NCBI GenBank assembly: GCA_012841255.1
Contig: DUUZ01000194.1
Span: 1-5,352 of the forward strand
Length of the DNA: 5,352 nucleotides
From: Clostridiaceae bacterium
GTDB lineage: Bacteria > Bacillota > Clostridia > Saccharofermentanales > DTU023
Direction: 5' to 3'
Part shown: piece after piece, positions 1-5,352 of the stretch
How the letters are laid out: each line of letters begins with the position of its first letter
How positions within the stretch are numbered: position 1 is the first letter of the stretch
Notes under the pieces: generated by a model
What the model was told of the DNA's origin: nothing
Database searches by the model: none
The model's input: the letters and a program-made list of their open reading frames with translations, nothing else
Program-made: the position numbers and the translations under genes

Positions 1-204
1 CAGAACACCGTCGGGGATGATGTCGATGATGCGGGCCGCAAATTCACCTTGAACAATAATGCTTTTATTTTCAGAAGGGAGCGGGGCCGCTGTCTCTTTT
101 ATTTGGTCGTCTGTTTGAACAGGGGCGGGCTCAATCCCGGGAGCGGCGCAGGCGCTGACCAGGAGGGCCGTGGCTAGCAGTATCAAAGCAAGTGTCTTTT
201 TCAT
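1..204 (-). CDS. Putative secreted lipoprotein, N-terminal part (runs off left edge)
   Basis: Only the first 68 codons are visible; the frame is open to position 1 and the rest lies outside the window. The start is an ATG at 204-202 followed by Lys-Lys. A hydrophobic stretch spans residues 5-16, and a lipobox V-S-A-C ends at Cys19, a textbook signal-peptidase II site, so the product should be lipid-anchored on the outer face of the membrane. Residues 20-48 are a Pro/Ala/Glu/Gln-rich linker. Residues 49-68 (starting IIVQGEFAARIIDI) look like the first strands of a beta-rich domain. A GGGAG Shine-Dalgarno site lies about 10 bases upstream. The gene is divergent from the lipoprotein at 439. I cannot assign a family from so short a piece; a small DUF3221-like or OB-like fold is only a guess. 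Coding status and lipoprotein nature are fairly secure, function unknown. Confidence 0.82.
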   Translation of the reverse strand, partial: MKKTLALILLATALLVSACAAPGIEPAPVQTDDQIKETAAPLPSENKSIIVQGEFAARIIDIIPDGVL

Positions 205-396
205 GATTAAAATTCTCCCAGGTCTTTCCTTTTGAATTGATGGGCTCGTTTCTATTCTCAGGCTAACGCTGCGGATGGAATATGGCAAATGGATTCAGGG
301 ATATGACGTCTGCCCGATTCCGGTGATATTTCCCTTTCGGAAAGGTAACATGGCGACTCAAGGAAGGACCTCCCCGGTGCTAATTTGGAGCTGTAA

Positions 397-420
397 GGAA
401 CTGGAGCTTTTCCAGCTTCC
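397..420 (+). promoter_or_regulatory. Stem-loop in the 5' leader of the two-domain lipoprotein gene
   Basis: GGAACTGGA (397-405) pairs with TCCAG (411-415) and TTCC (417-420), leaving C416 bulged and a five-base loop GCTTT. That gives nine base pairs ending only four bases before the G-rich ribosome-binding site. There is no following T-run, so it is not an intrinsic terminator. TGGAGCT also occurs twice nearby (about 386-392 and 402-408), which allows alternative pairings with CAGCTTCC. It may modulate translation initiation or mRNA stability; this is inferred from position alone. Confidence 0.4.
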
Positions 421-424
421 GGAC

Positions 425-430
425 AGGGGG
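425..430 (+). promoter_or_regulatory. Ribosome-binding site deciding the start of the two-domain lipoprotein
   Basis: AGGGGG at 425-430 sits eight bases before the GTG at 439. The frame also contains an upstream GTG at 430, but that codon overlaps this G-rich site and has only a poorly spaced candidate of its own. The downstream start also gives a more typical signal peptide (M-N-R-K followed by a hydrophobic core), so 439 is preferred. Confidence 0.6.
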
Positions 431-438
431 TGGGACCC

Positions 439-1443
439 GTGAATCGAAAATTATTGACACTATTGAGCAGCCTTTTGGTCCTGGGCAGTCTGCTTTTGAC
501 ATCCTGCACCGCTTCTTTGCCCAAGGAGACGGAGGCTTCCCCAACAACGCTTTCAAGTCAGGAAAGTGAGCCCGTCAAGACACCGGCCGCCACCACGGCA
601 GCGGAGGCAGAACCCCTGATTCATGAATCCATCGAAGAGGCGGTGGTTCTGGATGAGAAAGATATCCTGGTCCGTGTCAGGGCGCTGGATTTTTCAAATC
701 CCAGAGGGCCTTCACTGATCTATGAGATCGAGAACAAGAGTGATGACGCCATCTCTTCCTTTTTCTATGATGTCTCGGTCAACGGAATTATGATCCCGGC
801 GACCTTCACCTTCTGGCAAGGCCCGAACGAAGAAGATCCCCACGAGAATCTTCTGCCCGGGGAGACTGCCGCCTTCGACCTTATCTTTCCTCTTGATGCC
901 TTGGAAACGGCCTTGATTGGGAAGATTCGGGAGATTGAATTTGCCCTTTACATCATGGACGGGAAGACAAAGATCAACCTCATTGATGCCCGGGGGATCC
1001 GGGTCAAAACGGATGCCGATCCTGCCTATGTCCAGGCTTACGATCAGGAGGGTACCGTCCTCCAGGATGACGGGGACATGAGAATCCTTGCCCGCTTGGC
1101 CGACAGCTTCCCCGGCCCCGATGAGAGCCCGGATCCCTCTCTTCCGCTTTTGTGGGTCTACATGGAAAACAGGCAGGAAGAGGAGAGGATGGTCTCGGCC
1201 CTGGACATGAAGATCAACGGGATTGCAGTTTTCAGCGGCTTTCAAAAGTCTCTTGGCGGCTTCAAGAGAAGCTATGGCTATCTTTTCCTGGACAGTCAGG
1301 CCTACCGGGATCATGGTTTTGAATCGATTGCGGAACTCTCCGTCCGCTTCCAGGTCCGAAGCGGGGATTATAGCCAGGAACCCCTGTCCAATACTTCGGA
1401 ATTTCGTTTTGTCATTGAAGATGAGTTTCCGGCAGAGCCTTAG
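439..1443 (+). CDS. Lipoprotein with two tandem copies of a beta-rich domain
   Basis: The predicted product is 334 residues from the GTG at 439 (337 from the alternative GTG at 430). An N-R-K n-region leads into a hydrophobic core and a lipobox L-T-S-C with Cys23, so the protein should be lipid-anchored outside the membrane. A Thr/Ser/Pro/Glu-rich linker follows to about residue 65. Two related domains then follow, roughly residues 73-190 and 213-327. Each has a core reading SLIYEIENKSD...VSVNGI in copy 1 and LLWVYMEN...LDMKINGI in copy 2, and each ends with an I-x-E-[IL] strand segment and a further beta strand. The 'xIEN-SD...DVSVNG' signature resembles uncharacterised domains that I associate with clostridial lipoproteins; no enzyme motif is visible. 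Role unknown, possibly binding or envelope related. It is divergent from the lipoprotein at 1-204. No strong terminator follows the stop. Confidence 0.88.
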   Translation: MNRKLLTLLSSLLVLGSLLLTSCTASLPKETEASPTTLSSQESEPVKTPAATTAAEAEPLIHESIEEAVVLDEKDILVRVRALDFSNPRGPSLIYEIENKSDDAISSFFYDVSVNGIMIPATFTFWQGPNEEDPHENLLPGETAAFDLIFPLDALETALIGKIREIEFALYIMDGKTKINLIDARGIRVKTDADPAYVQAYDQEGTVLQDDGDMRILARLADSFPGPDESPDPSLPLLWVYMENRQEEERMVSALDMKINGIAVFSGFQKSLGGFKRSYGYLFLDSQAYRDHGFESIAELSVRFQVRSGDYSQEPLSNTSEFRFVIEDEFPAEP

Positions 1444-1631
1444 GGGGAGATCAACTCCATTTGTTAAGTGTTGAGCAGGAGTGGGGGCGTCCGTTTCAAG
1501 ATCTGATCTCTTTTGATGAGTTCATATTTGTTGCTCCGGCAAGTGACCCGAACGGGATCTTGCTCTGCGGCAAATTGACTTATCAGCGGAGGTTTTCCGT
1601 CCTGTGTTGTCTGGATGCATAAGGTCCGGCC

Positions 1632-1658
1632 TGTCCAGGGACACGGCTTGACTGGACA
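1632..1658 (+). promoter_or_regulatory. Stem-loop P1 of the typA leader
   Basis: TGTCCAG (1632-1638) and CTGGACA (1652-1658) form a perfect seven-base inverted repeat around a 13-base loop. The 3' arm abuts and shares one base with the Shine-Dalgarno site of the short ORF. The loop contains ACGGCTT (1643-1649), exactly complementary to AAGCCGT (1704-1710) in the terminator-like hairpin downstream, so a mutually exclusive pairing is possible. The regulatory role is inferred from geometry. Confidence 0.45.
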
Positions 1659-1675
1659 AGGAGGTGTAAGATAGT
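1648..1675 (+). promoter_or_regulatory. Possible sigma-A type promoter for typA
   Basis: TTGACT (1648-1653) matches the -35 consensus at five of six positions. GATAGT (1670-1675) matches the -10 consensus at four of six with a 16-base spacer. A start near 1682 would give a short leader of about 80 bases containing only the later hairpins. This competes with the leader-ORF model, because that model needs transcription to begin farther upstream. Such matches occur by chance, so this is tentative. Confidence 0.3.
1658..1664 (+). promoter_or_regulatory. Near-perfect Shine-Dalgarno site of a short leader ORF
   Basis: AAGGAGG at 1658-1664, extended by TG, is complementary to the 3' end of 16S rRNA and is the strongest ribosome-binding site in the window. 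It lies nine bases before the GTG at 1674, a normal distance. It is too far from the typA ATG at 1761 to serve that gene. Confidence 0.5.
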
Positions 1676-1736
1676 GGGCGGCAATCAATCTCTGTATTGC
1701 TGGAAGCCGTTTGGCTTCTCATTTTTGCCTGGTTAA
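1674..1736 (+). CDS. Putative 20-residue leader peptide upstream of typA
   Basis: GTG at 1674 opens 20 codons ending in TAA at 1734-1736. The peptide begins MGGNQSLYCWKP and is rich in aromatics: Tyr8, Cys9 and Trp10 in a row, then three Phe. What supports it is the near-perfect Shine-Dalgarno site at normal spacing and the overlap with a terminator-like hairpin whose 5' arm starts in the Trp10 codon, the geometry expected of a transcription attenuator. It lies in the same frame as typA, separated only by its TAA and eight codons. No signal peptide or known family is visible. It is too short for codon statistics, so it could be a chance ORF; a conserved leader peptide is the alternative I favour. 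Confidence 0.38.
   Translation: MGGNQSLYCWKPFGFSFLPG
1681..1700 (+). promoter_or_regulatory. Small stem-loop P2 of the typA leader
   Basis: GCAAT (1681-1685) and ATTGC (1696-1700) are a perfect five-base inverted repeat with a ten-base loop, directly before the terminator-like hairpin. It is weak on its own and could be coincidental; it is recorded because it stacks between the other two stems. Confidence 0.28.
1702..1726 (+). terminator. Terminator-like hairpin P3 just upstream of typA
   Basis: GGAAGCC (1702-1708) pairs with GGCTTCT (1713-1719; six Watson-Crick pairs plus one G-T) around a GTTT tetraloop. After C-A comes a five-base T-run at 1722-1726. This is the form of a modest intrinsic terminator, placed 35 bases before the typA start. 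It either ends transcripts arriving from upstream or acts as a conditional attenuator. The short T-run, offset by two bases, makes it weaker than a typical strong terminator. Confidence 0.45.
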
Positions 1737-1750
1737 GCAGGACATACTAG

Positions 1751-1755
1751 AAGGA
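1751..1755 (+). promoter_or_regulatory. Ribosome-binding site of typA
   Basis: AAGGA at 1751-1755 (within AGAAGGA) lies five bases before the ATG at 1761. Spacing is slightly short but acceptable, and it supports this start over any upstream in-frame codon. Confidence 0.65.
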
Positions 1756-1760
1756 ATTCT

Positions 1761-3638
1761 ATGAATTTAGATGCAAGAAGAAAGATTATCAACATTGCCG
1801 TGATCGCTCACGTGGACGCCGGCAAATCGACCCTGGTGGATGCCTTGCTGGCGCAAAGCGGGATCTTCCGCGACAACGAGGAAATGACCGACCGGGTCAT
1901 GGACTCCAATGACCTGGAAAAAGAACGCGGGATTACCATCTACTCCAAGAACTGCTCGGTCATGCATGAGGACTACAAGATCAATATTGTGGATACGCCC
2001 GGCCATGCGGACTTTTCCTCTGAGGTGGAGCGGATCATCAAGACGGTCGATACCGTCATCCTCCTGGTGGACTCTGCGGAGGGTCCCATGCCGCAAACCC
2101 GCTTTGTCCTGCAAAAATCCCTGGAGCAGGGCCTGGTTCCCATTTTGCTGATCAATAAAATAGATAAGAAAGATGCCCGTATTGATGAGGTCGTAGACGA
2201 GGTTTATGAACTCTTCATGGATCTGGAAGCTGATGACCGGCAGCTGGACTTCAAGATTCTCTACGGCATTGCCCGGCAGGGGATCGTGGTCCGGGATCCG
2301 GCCCAGGTGGCAGGCATCCAAATCGAGTCAGCCGGCAGCAAGATCAACAAGAGGCCTTCCGGCCAGGATGGATTGAATCTTGTCCCTCTCTTTGACACCA
2401 TCATCGAAGAGGTCCGGGGCTATCCCGACTACTCGGAGGAACCGCTCCGTTTCCAGATTTCCTCCCTGGCCTACGACGACTACATCGGGCGCCTGGGGAT
2501 CGGCCGCATCGACCGGGGGACCATTCATCCGGCGGAGACAGTGGCCATTGTGGACGGCGAGGGTCATGTCCGCCTGGAAAAAATCAATCAGGTCTTCACC
2601 TACCGGGGCCTGAAACGTGTTGAGGAAACGGAGGTCTCCTCGGGAGATATCTGCCTGGTGTCCGGCATCCGGGATATTACGATCGGGGACACCATCTGTG
2701 CCGAGGATCATCCGGAGCAGATGCCTTCCATCCGGATCGAAGAACCTTCCATGAGCATGAACTTCATGGTCAACAGCTCTCCTTTTGCCGGCCGGGAAGG
2801 CAAGTATGTCACCAGCCGCCATCTGCGCGAACGTCTGGAAAAGGAGCTGGAGGTCAATGTCGGTCTCCTGGTTGAGGAGACAGACTCCACGGATGCCTTC
2901 AAGGTCTCCGGGCGGGGCGAGCTTCACCTTTCGGTCCTGATTGAACAGATGAGGCGGGAAGGCTACGAACTGGCGGTCTCCAAGCCCCGGGTCATTTACA
3001 AGGACAATGACCGGGGGAAAAGGGAGGAGCCCGTGGAGGAAGTGATCATTGAGCTTCCGGAGAATTATTCCGGCGGCGTCATCGCAGAACTCAACATCCG
3101 CAAGGGCTCCATGATGAATATGAACGCCAGGAACGGCCGGATCCGTCTTGTCTACACGGTGCCGACGCGGGGACTTCTGGGCCTTCGGACCGTCTTCATG
3201 AACCTGACCCGCGGTGAGGGCACCATGGTCCGCCGCTTCTTTGCCTATGAAGAATACAAGGGTGAAATCTCCGAACGGACCCGGGGGGCCGTCATTGCCC
3301 AGGAGGAGGGAACGACAACTGCTTACGCCCTGGCCAATATCGCGGAGCGGGCGGAGCTGTTCGTCCCGCCGGGCACCCATGTCTATGAGGGCATGATCAT
3401 CGGTCTGAACAGCCGGAATGAAGACATGATCGTCAATCCCGCCAAGGCCAAGAAGGCCAGCAATATCCGGGCGGCAGGCACCGACGACGCCATTAAACTC
3501 TCGCCTCACCGGGTCTTTACGCTGGAGGAGGCACTGGAATTCATCAATGATGATGAACTCGTGGAGATTACTCCTTCATCGGTCAGAATCCGGAAGAGGC
3601 TCCTGACCGAACGCGACCGCAAGAGGGCGGGGAAATAG
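1761..3638 (+). CDS. typA: TypA/BipA-like ribosome-associated translational GTPase
   Basis: A 625-residue elongation-factor-like GTPase. TypA/BipA proteins bind 70S ribosomes at the EF-G site and assist large-subunit assembly and growth under cold or stress. G motifs are G1 AHVDAGKST (16-24), G2 ERGITI (55-60), G3 DTPGH with the catalytic His82 (78-82) and G4 NKID (132-135). A beta-barrel domain II follows (about 225-320, with YIGRLGIGRI), then domains III and V (PTRGLLGLRT at 468-477). The TypA-specific C-terminal domain (about 508-612) shows EEGTTTAYAL, VYEGMIIGLN, SNIRAAGTDD and ALEFINDDELVEITP, which separates it from EF-G, LepA and TetM. Oddities are DAGKS where most TypA have DHGKT, the usual G5 Ser-Ala replaced by YGIAR (168-172), and about 20 extra residues before Leu210, accounting for a length above the usual 605-615. 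It likely represents a divergent TypA clade or second paralogue. It converges on the minus-strand acyltransferase-like gene. Confidence 0.95.
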   Translation: MNLDARRKIINIAVIAHVDAGKSTLVDALLAQSGIFRDNEEMTDRVMDSNDLEKERGITIYSKNCSVMHEDYKINIVDTPGHADFSSEVERIIKTVDTVILLVDSAEGPMPQTRFVLQKSLEQGLVPILLINKIDKKDARIDEVVDEVYELFMDLEADDRQLDFKILYGIARQGIVVRDPAQVAGIQIESAGSKINKRPSGQDGLNLVPLFDTIIEEVRGYPDYSEEPLRFQISSLAYDDYIGRLGIGRIDRGTIHPAETVAIVDGEGHVRLEKINQVFTYRGLKRVEETEVSSGDICLVSGIRDITIGDTICAEDHPEQMPSIRIEEPSMSMNFMVNSSPFAGREGKYVTSRHLRERLEKELEVNVGLLVEETDSTDAFKVSGRGELHLSVLIEQMRREGYELAVSKPRVIYKDNDRGKREEPVEEVIIELPENYSGGVIAELNIRKGSMMNMNARNGRIRLVYTVPTRGLLGLRTVFMNLTRGEGTMVRRFFAYEEYKGEISERTRGAVIAQEEGTTTAYALANIAERAELFVPPGTHVYEGMIIGLNSRNEDMIVNPAKAKKASNIRAAGTDDAIKLSPHRVFTLEEALEFINDDELVEITPSSVRIRKRLLTERDRKRAGK

Positions 3639-3655
3639 AACCTGCTCTTTAATAA

Positions 3656-5352
3656 TCAGATGTGGAAACGTTTGGCCAGTTCGTGCCGGATGACGCTTCC
3701 CTGAAAGATGAGGGCTCCGGCGATCATGAGCAGGCTGACCCCTACGCAGATGAGGGAGGGCAGGGGAACCGCGACCCAGCTGAAGATGAGGAAGAAGAGG
3801 GGGACCAGCCCCAGGAGAGCACAAAGCAGCAGGTAGATCAGGTAATCGCCGCTTTCCAGATGAAGGGCCTGGCCCAGGATATAGAGGGTCGCCTGGGAGG
3901 CCAGGAGAATGATGGGGATGGCATAGTTCAGCGAAAAACCCTGCCAGCCCAGGATCCAGTCCCAGGCCAGAACCAGGAGGGAGAGGATGGTGACCTGCCA
4001 GGTGACGATCTTGCTGACCTGTTTGCGGCGGGCCACGACGGCCACGACACTGGTCCAGGTGGAGATGATCCCCAAAAGGGTCATGAGGGGCAGGTTGAGG
4101 GGCAGTTCCAGACTGTAATCGAGGACGAAGCTGGTGATGAGCGCGGCGCAGGACATGAAGGCGAAAAGCCTGATCAGGAGCAGGCGGTTGGTCTTTTGCT
4201 CCGCAGCGGGAAAGACGTCCCGGGCCTCATCCAGGCGGGCATCCGCCGAGACCTCCAGAGGTTCATTGTCCAGGGGGCAGAGGGCCTTGTAGCCCCGGAC
4301 AGCCGAACCGCAGTTGGGGCAGAGGGTGGTCCCGGAAGGGCTCATCCCCTCGGCAGGCGGAACCATGACGGTGCCGCCGTTTCCGTTTCCGGCCTCAGCC
4401 GTAATGATATTCCGGTTGCTTGTGATCTCGACCGGAATCCCCTCTTCGGACAGGGCCGTGAAGAAACGGTACTGGATTTCGTTTTCCCTGAAGATGGAAA
4501 TGAAGCTGACCGAGAAGATTCCGGCGCTGCTTGCAGCCGTCAGGGAGATGCCGCGGGTGGCCACGGAGACATGGCAGCTTCGGATGAAGGGCAGGAGTTT
4601 TCCAGGGAAGTCGATCCGGCCGACATTGGAGATGCTGGTCGTATGCTTGCGGTCGCTTGAGATATGGGCCAGGCGCAGGATCATGTCCTTTATCCCTGTC
4701 GGCAGGATGCGGAGCAGGGGATTGGACTCCAGTTTCATGCGGCCGACAGTCCCTGCGGCCAGTTTCTCCGGCTGAAGGGCATCCTTGAGGCCCTCGGCGA
4801 TCACCTTGATCCACCAGTCCAGATCGGCCGCTTCCGTTTCGTCCGCTTCCGGCAGCTCCAGGTACATGACACTGAAGAAGTTGCGTTCCGTCTTGGACTT
4901 GAAAAGGGTCCGCAGGTTGACCGGGATCGCCAGGATGATGGGACGCGGCTTGTCCCCCCGGCGCTCTTCCCAAAGAGCCCTGGCGTAGACGGCAGCGATA
5001 TAGACGGTCAGGGTGGCTCTGCGCTTTTTGGCGGCCTCCTTGAGCGGATTGATCGGCAGGGCTCCTTCGATCAGGTTGGCCCGGTGCCAGACCAGGCTTG
5101 TACCTTTGTAGCGCCAGGCTTTGCCCCGTCTTTTCTTCTTGTCCGCCTGCCCTTTTGGGTCTTTGTTCTGATGCTTGAAGTAGCGCTGGAAGCTGTCATC
5201 CATCTTCTGACCGGCCGGCGACCGTTCGAAGAGGGGCTGGACATCTGCGGGCTCAATAATTTCCGGATGGCATAAAAGGAGGTACTGCCCCGTCAGGGCC
5301 CGGAGAAAAGAGACCGCCCCCGCGCCGTCGCAGACGGCATGGAAGATCTCCG
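3656..5352 (-). CDS. Membrane-anchored condensation/acyltransferase-like protein with DUF6320-type tail (5' part outside window)
   Basis: The frame stays open to the right edge, so the N-terminus is missing; 564 residues are visible, well upstream of the Met codon at 5203. Numbering from the edge, HAVCDG (residues 4-9) is the HXXXDG catalytic motif of CoA-dependent and NRPS-condensation acyltransferases. PVNLRTLF (143-150) and SNVGRIDFP (241-249) are further signatures of this fold (COG4908 / alcohol acetyltransferase-like). A Gly/Pro linker leads to a zinc-knuckle-like element C344-x2-C347...C358-x2-D361, lacking the expected fourth Cys. Six hydrophobic segments follow, about 389-411, 417-440, 448-469, 473-495, 502-528 and 530-554, before a basic tail. 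This matches the layout I recall for DUF6320 proteins. It probably transfers an acyl group to an alcohol or amine at the membrane; the substrate is unknown. It ends 17 bp from the typA stop. Confidence 0.88.
   Translation of the reverse strand, partial: EIFHAVCDGAGAVSFLRALTGQYLLLCHPEIIEPADVQPLFERSPAGQKMDDSFQRYFKHQNKDPKGQADKKKRRGKAWRYKGTSLVWHRANLIEGALPINPLKEAAKKRRATLTVYIAAVYARALWEERRGDKPRPIILAIPVNLRTLFKSKTERNFFSVMYLELPEADETEAADLDWWIKVIAEGLKDALQPEKLAAGTVGRMKLESNPLLRILPTGIKDMILRLAHISSDRKHTTSISNVGRIDFPGKLLPFIRSCHVSVATRGISLTAASSAGIFSVSFISIFRENEIQYRFFTALSEEGIPVEITSNRNIITAEAGNGNGGTVMVPPAEGMSPSGTTLCPNCGSAVRGYKALCPLDNEPLEVSADARLDEARDVFPAAEQKTNRLLLIRLFAFMSCAALITSFVLDYSLELPLNLPLMTLLGIISTWTSVVAVVARRKQVSKIVTWQVTILSLLVLAWDWILGWQGFSLNYAIPIILLASQATLYILGQALHLESGDYLIYLLLCALLGLVPLFFLIFSWVAVPLPSLICVGVSLLMIAGALIFQGSVIRHELAKRFHI

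Larger units (their letters stand above)
205..438. other. Divergent intergenic region between two lipoprotein genes
   Basis: These 234 bases must hold the promoters for both divergent lipoprotein genes. I could not identify a convincing -35/-10 pair on either strand. The best minus-strand candidate is a TTGCCA -35-like box with a poor TAGCCT -10, too weak to call. Two small inverted repeats are visible: CCTTT-CGG-AAAGG near 333-345, and the longer hairpin at 397-420 listed separately. I compared the region by eye with the conserved cores of common riboswitches (cobalamin, SAM, TPP, c-di-GMP, T-box) and recognised none. Confidence 0.5.
1444..1760 (+). other. Gene-poor leader region upstream of typA
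   Basis: These 317 bases separate the lipoprotein stop from the typA start. Bases 1444-1625 show nothing I can name: a few four-base stems (for example GGAG/CTCC just after the lipoprotein stop and CGGA/TCCG near 1587-1599) but no tRNA fold, no T-box core and no clear terminator. A TTGACT at 1575-1580 has no good -10 at proper spacing. From 1632 on, the region becomes structured and holds the hairpins, short ORF and ribosome-binding sites listed separately. Open frames on the minus strand here start with TTG or lack a ribosome-binding site and look fortuitous. Confidence 0.55.

Noticed and set aside
370..400. Possible cobalamin-riboswitch-like stretch (GGTGCTAATT ... CTGTAA)
   Set aside because: Only short fragments resemble the consensus. 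The conserved GCCACTG-type core and overall length are missing, and the downstream gene is not a corrinoid gene.
258..524. 88-codon minus-strand frame spanning the divergent intergenic region
   Set aside because: It overlaps the signal-peptide coding region of the plus-strand lipoprotein. I saw no motif in it and its composition is not protein-like.
712..1314. 200-codon minus-strand frame opposite the two-domain lipoprotein
   Set aside because: The plus-strand gene has a ribosome-binding site, a lipobox and internal repeats. The antisense frame has none of these.
1575..1610. TTGACT as a -35 box for typA
   Set aside because: No acceptable -10 hexamer at 16-18 bases: the sequence there is CG-rich, so it was not called as a promoter.
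1464..1722. Two overlapping minus-strand open frames (74 and 66 codons) in the typA leader
   Set aside because: The first begins with TTG and has no good ribosome-binding site. Neither shows motifs, and they overlap each other in different frames, which is typical of chance frames.
2328..3509. 393-codon open frame on the minus strand opposite typA
   Set aside because: It lies wholly inside the well-conserved typA gene. It has no recognisable domain and appears to be open because of codon bias in typA.
3662..4660. 332-codon open frame on the plus strand opposite the acyltransferase-like gene
   Set aside because: It is antisense to a gene with clear catalytic motifs and membrane helices. Its translation is low-complexity Gly/Asp/Glu/Gln-rich, as expected from the reverse of GC-rich coding DNA, and resembles no family.
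5201..5203. ATG at 5203 as the start of the acyltransferase-like protein
   Set aside because: The same frame continues upstream to the window edge and encodes the HXXXDG catalytic motif, so the true start lies outside the window.

Overview
The window looks like a chromosomal stretch of a moderately GC-rich Bacillota (Clostridia-like) bacterium. This rests on purine-rich Shine-Dalgarno sites, two small secreted lipoproteins with Gram-positive-style lipoboxes, a TypA/BipA GTPase whose G1 motif reads DAGKS, and a condensation-like acyltransferase fused to a zinc-ribbon/membrane tail of the kind I associate with clostridial DUF6320 proteins. The taxonomy is an inference; no rRNA or marker tree was available.

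Layout, left to right. Positions 1-204 (minus) hold the N-terminal 68 codons of a lipoprotein that runs off the left edge. A 234-bp divergent intergenic region follows, with a good hairpin just before the second gene. Positions 439-1443 (plus) encode a 334-residue lipoprotein built from two copies of one beta-rich domain. Positions 1444-1760 hold no conventional gene, but their last 130 bases are densely organised: a stem-loop, a near-perfect Shine-Dalgarno site, a 20-codon ORF, and a terminator-like hairpin overlapping that ORF. All of this lies directly ahead of the typA-like gene (1761-3638, plus). Converging on typA after a 17-bp gap is a minus-strand gene (3656 to beyond 5352) for a membrane-anchored HXXXD acyltransferase-like protein, whose N-terminus lies outside the window.

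The genes do not form one obvious pathway. The two lipoproteins are divergently arranged and may share control. The typA-like gene appears to be its own transcription unit with a possible attenuating leader. The acyltransferase-like gene belongs to a unit entering from the right.

The most interesting candidates are the attenuator-like leader ahead of typA, the divergent TypA GTPase motifs with an insertion of about 20 residues, and the acyltransferase / three-Cys zinc knuckle / six-helix membrane fusion. No mobile element, CRISPR array, tRNA or rRNA was seen.
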